A DNA stretch of 6,282 bases from assembly GCA_031263665.1 (NCBI GenBank), contig JAISFJ010000146.1, positions 1-6,282 of the forward strand, written 5' to 3'. The notes under the pieces are model-generated. The model saw nothing but the letters and a program-made list of their open reading frames with translations, was not told the DNA's origin and searched no databases. The position numbers were made by a program, and so were the translations under genes. This document shows positions 4,098 to 6,282 of the stretch, one piece after another (the stretch's first letter is position 1; every line of letters begins with the position of its first letter). Source of the DNA: Coriobacteriales bacterium. GTDB lineage: Bacteria; Actinomycetota; Coriobacteriia; Coriobacteriales; UBA8131.

Positions 4098-6282
4098 ATG
4101 GCTCGTCGTAGACAAAGGCGCAGTAAGGTGAGCGCCGGAATCATCCGCGTCACCCGTAAGGGCTATGGTTTTGTCGATACCCCCGATGGCGAGTACTTTG
4201 TTTTGCGTGGTTACCTGCGCGGAGCCATGGACGGCGACCGTGTTGAGGTGGCGCGACTTCATGCTCTTGAGAAGCGCCGGCGCCAGAGGATGCGCAAGAC
4301 GAGCGCCCAGCATCTGCACTTCAGCGATGGAGGACACGAGCATGAGATGCTCGGCAGCGTGCGAGGTATTTTGGAGCGCGCACACGAAACGCTTGTTGGC
4401 GTCGTGCGTTACGCGGATGGCCTTGGCGTCGTTCACCCCTTTGATGAGCACATTCCCTATGACGTATTCTTGGACCACCGGGCCCCTGAGGGCATATATG
4501 CCGCGGAAGGCAGCGTCGTTGTTGTGCGTCTCACCACCTATCCCGGCCGCATCGAGGCAGCTCAAGGCTTTATCGAAGAAATCATTGGCCGGGAAGATGA
4601 TGAAGGGATGGACATCGAAATCATCGTTCGTGGCCATGGCTTTGAGACCGCTTTTTCTCCCGCGGCGACTGAGGAAGCGCAGCAACTGGTGCAAACTCAT
4701 ATGCCGCCGCGACGCCAGAAAGAGGCAGGGCAGGCCGACCTTGATGTTGAGCCTTTTGATGTGGAGCGTTTTGGCGCGGAACCTCATGCCGTGGGGGTGG
4801 AGCGCCCCACTGCAAAGTACCCTGGCGCGGGGGCGGAGCATCCTGTTGCAGAACCTCTCGACGCAAACCTTGCCCGCCGTGACCTCAGGGACCGCTTCGT
4901 CTTTACCATCGACCCCGAGGATGCCAAAGACTTTGACGACGCGCTCTCACTCGATTTTGTCGATGGGAAAATGGTGCTTGGCGTACACATCGCGGATGTG
5001 AGTTCCTATGTTTTGTGGAACAGCGCGCTTGACCTCGACGCGCGCAGGCGCTCAACGAGTGTCTATCTACCCGACCGCGTTATCCCCATGCTCCCTTCGC
5101 CGCTCTCCGACGGGCTTTGCTCTCTGCGTCCGAATGAGGACCGACGCGCCTTTAGCCTCGACATGACCATGGCTTCAGACGGGAGCGTAGAAAAGTGTGC
5201 GTTTTTCCCCTCGCTCATCCGCTCCTCGGCGCGCCTGAACTACGACGAAGCGCAGCGCATCTTAGATGACAAGGAGCAGGGGCAACGGGAAGGGCATTGG
5301 GAAGCGCACCGGGAGGCGCAACAGGAAGCGCACCAAAAGGAGCTTTTGGTCGATAAATTATCCGCGCTGCATAAGCTCGCCCAAAAACTTACGCGTAGAC
5401 GTGTTGCGCGTGGCGCAATCGAATTTGAAGGAGTGGAGGCCAAACTCGTTCTCGATGACAGTGGCATGCCTCTTGCCGTACGACTTCGTGGCAGAACTGA
5501 CGCGACCGCCCTGGTCGAAGAAGCCATGATACTGGCAAATGAGCAGGTCGCGTCCTTTATGCTTGCCCACGGCGCTCCCATGGTCTATCGCATCCATGAC
5601 GAGCCCTCCGCCGCGGCCTTAGACGAACTTCTGCCGACGCTCAGAGAGTTTGGCTATGCGACCCAGCAGGCCCCGCAAACTTCTCGGGACATACAGGCGA
5701 TACTTGAGGCGAGCGAAGGCAAGCCGGAGCATCATCTCGTAAGTACCCTGTTACTGCGCGCCATGAAGCGAGCGAAATACGCGCCAGTTTATACCATGCA
5801 CTTTGGCCTTGCGTCTACCGGTTATACGCACTTCACCTCACCAATCCGGCGCTATCCCGACCTCATGGTTCACCGCTTGCTTAAATGCCAGCTTGCCGCC
5901 GCGCCAGCTCCGGATGACATGCTGCGGCAACTCAGTTGGATATGCGAACACTCTTCGGATGGGGAGCGAGAGGCGGAGCACGCTTTTCGTGAGGCAACGG
6001 CCATCAAACTCTGCCTGTATCTTGAGCCGCGGATTGGAGAGCGCTTCTCGGCCGTTATCACATCGCTGAACACGGCAGGGCTCGTGGCTCGTGAAGACAC
6101 AACGACCGCCGAAGGCTTCATCAAAAGAGAGAGTCTCTCAGGTGATTTTGAGTACGAACGAAAACACCATCGCTACGTTGACCCCACTACCGGCGAAAGC
6201 TACCGCCTCGGCCAACCAGTCCACGTAACCCTCACCGCAATCAATCACACCCAAGCCCGCCCCCAATTTGTCATAACCCCAA
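4098..6282 (+). CDS. rnr: Ribonuclease R, 3' end beyond the window
   Basis: RNase R is a processive 3'-to-5' exoribonuclease of the RNB (RNase II) family that degrades structured RNA, including mRNA tails and defective transcripts. ATG 4098 follows AAGGGG (4088-4093) by 4 nt and lies 9 nt after the protease stop. The frame is open for 728 codons to the window edge. It begins with a basic stretch (MARRRQRRSK), then two cold-shock-like OB regions (about 12-170), then the RNB domain from about 262. The catalytic aspartates lie in IDPEDAKDFDDA: Asp272, 278, 280 and 281, with the family spacing. Further RNB motifs are HIADVSSYV, EEAMILANEQVA, and HFTSPIRRYPDLMVHR at 578-593. An S1 RNA-binding domain starts near 643 and is nearly complete at the edge, so little is missing. 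Two insertions are unusual: about residues 203-256 between the OB and RNB domains, and repeat-rich residues 397-412 inside RNB. The gene often neighbours smpB, which may follow outside the window. Confidence 0.95.
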   Translation, partial: MARRRQRRSKVSAGIIRVTRKGYGFVDTPDGEYFVLRGYLRGAMDGDRVEVARLHALEKRRRQRMRKTSAQHLHFSDGGHEHEMLGSVRGILERAHETLVGVVRYADGLGVVHPFDEHIPYDVFLDHRAPEGIYAAEGSVVVVRLTTYPGRIEAAQGFIEEIIGREDDEGMDIEIIVRGHGFETAFSPAATEEAQQLVQTHMPPRRQKEAGQADLDVEPFDVERFGAEPHAVGVERPTAKYPGAGAEHPVAEPLDANLARRDLRDRFVFTIDPEDAKDFDDALSLDFVDGKMVLGVHIADVSSYVLWNSALDLDARRRSTSVYLPDRVIPMLPSPLSDGLCSLRPNEDRRAFSLDMTMASDGSVEKCAFFPSLIRSSARLNYDEAQRILDDKEQGQREGHWEAHREAQQEAHQKELLVDKLSALHKLAQKLTRRRVARGAIEFEGVEAKLVLDDSGMPLAVRLRGRTDATALVEEAMILANEQVASFMLAHGAPMVYRIHDEPSAAALDELLPTLREFGYATQQAPQTSRDIQAILEASEGKPEHHLVSTLLLRAMKRAKYAPVYTMHFGLASTGYTHFTSPIRRYPDLMVHRLLKCQLAAAPAPDDMLRQLSWICEHSSDGEREAEHAFREATAIKLCLYLEPRIGERFSAVITSLNTAGLVAREDTTTAEGFIKRESLSGDFEYERKHHRYVDPTTGESYRLGQPVHVTLTAINHTQARPQFVITP
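4746..4790 (+). repeat. Degenerate 15-nt repeat in the RNase R inter-domain insertion
   Basis: Three successive 15-nt units encode VEPFD, VERFG and AEPHA (RNase R residues 217-231). Related Val/Ala-Glu-Pro/Arg words continue more loosely to about 4860 (GVERP, AEHP, VAEP). This is the core of an acidic, proline-containing insertion between the second OB region and the conserved RRDLRDR that opens the RNB domain. It is probably a disordered linker that expanded by duplication. Confidence 0.5.
5286..5333 (+). repeat. Four tandem 12-nt repeats inside the RNase R catalytic domain
   Basis: Four 12-nt units of the form nnGGAAGCGCAC encode REGH, WEAH, REAQ and QEAH (RNase R residues 397-412). They follow NYDEAQRILDDKEQGQ and precede QKELLVDKLSALHKLAQKL. 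Family members have a short variable loop between the 'Y.eAq..l' helix and the long helix ending in RRR; here it is lengthened by a charged, probably helical repeat. The unit length keeps the frame. Confidence 0.7.

Noticed and set aside
3564..4841. Long antisense open frame (about 425 codons) spanning the protease/rnr junction
   Set aside because: It is in exact codon register opposite both real genes, which share a frame across the junction. Its stops would need sense TTA, CTA or TCA codons, which are scarce here. Its product shows no domain, while both sense genes are unmistakable.
4165..5001. Plus-strand ORF of 278 codons within rnr
   Set aside because: It is a shifted-frame shadow of RNase R. 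The rnr frame across the same bases carries the OB regions and the catalytic aspartate motif.

Overview
The window carries a compact, one-directional (+ strand) gene block from a moderately GC-rich bacterium. The end of a PhoU-like DUF47 gene is followed by ftsE, ftsX, an S41 carboxy-terminal processing protease and rnr (RNase R), which runs off the right edge with no stop codon. FtsX, a single-anchor CtpA-type protease and RNase R in one tightly packed run, together with the codon bias, suggest a Gram-positive of the Actinomycetota, most plausibly Coriobacteriia. That assignment is an inference from gene order and family resemblance, since no marker gene is present.

Layout. Positions 2-148 are the last 48 codons of a DUF47 phosphate-transport accessory protein. 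Positions 149-420 form the only real intergenic gap. It holds a good extended -10 promoter (298-326), an operator-like inverted repeat just upstream (280-294), and an approximately 88-nt leader with a possible hairpin, clustered G-tracts and a short leader ORF (361-420). That ORF has its own Shine-Dalgarno-like sequence, is in the same frame as ftsE, and stops exactly at the ftsE ATG (TAAATG). ftsE (421-1845) has a normal ATPase core behind an unusually long, disordered Ala/Ser/Pro/Gly-rich N-terminal extension of about 240 residues. ftsX overlaps the end of ftsE. The protease starts within about 15 nt of the ftsX stop, and rnr starts 9 nt after the protease stop. No terminator or second promoter is evident inside the run, so the four genes look like one operon.

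How the genes may work together. FtsE and FtsX form the divisome ABC-type complex that switches on cell-wall hydrolases. The S41 protease is membrane-anchored and faces the same extracytoplasmic space, where it could process envelope proteins or FtsEX-controlled hydrolases. RNase R degrades structured RNA and commonly neighbours smpB of the trans-translation system, which would lie just outside this window if that order holds. The expected extracellular FtsX partner (EnvC/PcsB/CwlO/RipC type) is absent from the position between ftsX and the protease.

Points most worth a second look are the giant FtsE extension, the in-frame leader ORF separated from ftsE by a single TAA, the missing hydrolase activator, and two repeat-built insertions inside RNase R (4746-4790 and 5286-5333). 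I did not find a clearly novel defence, mobile or RNA-guided system here.
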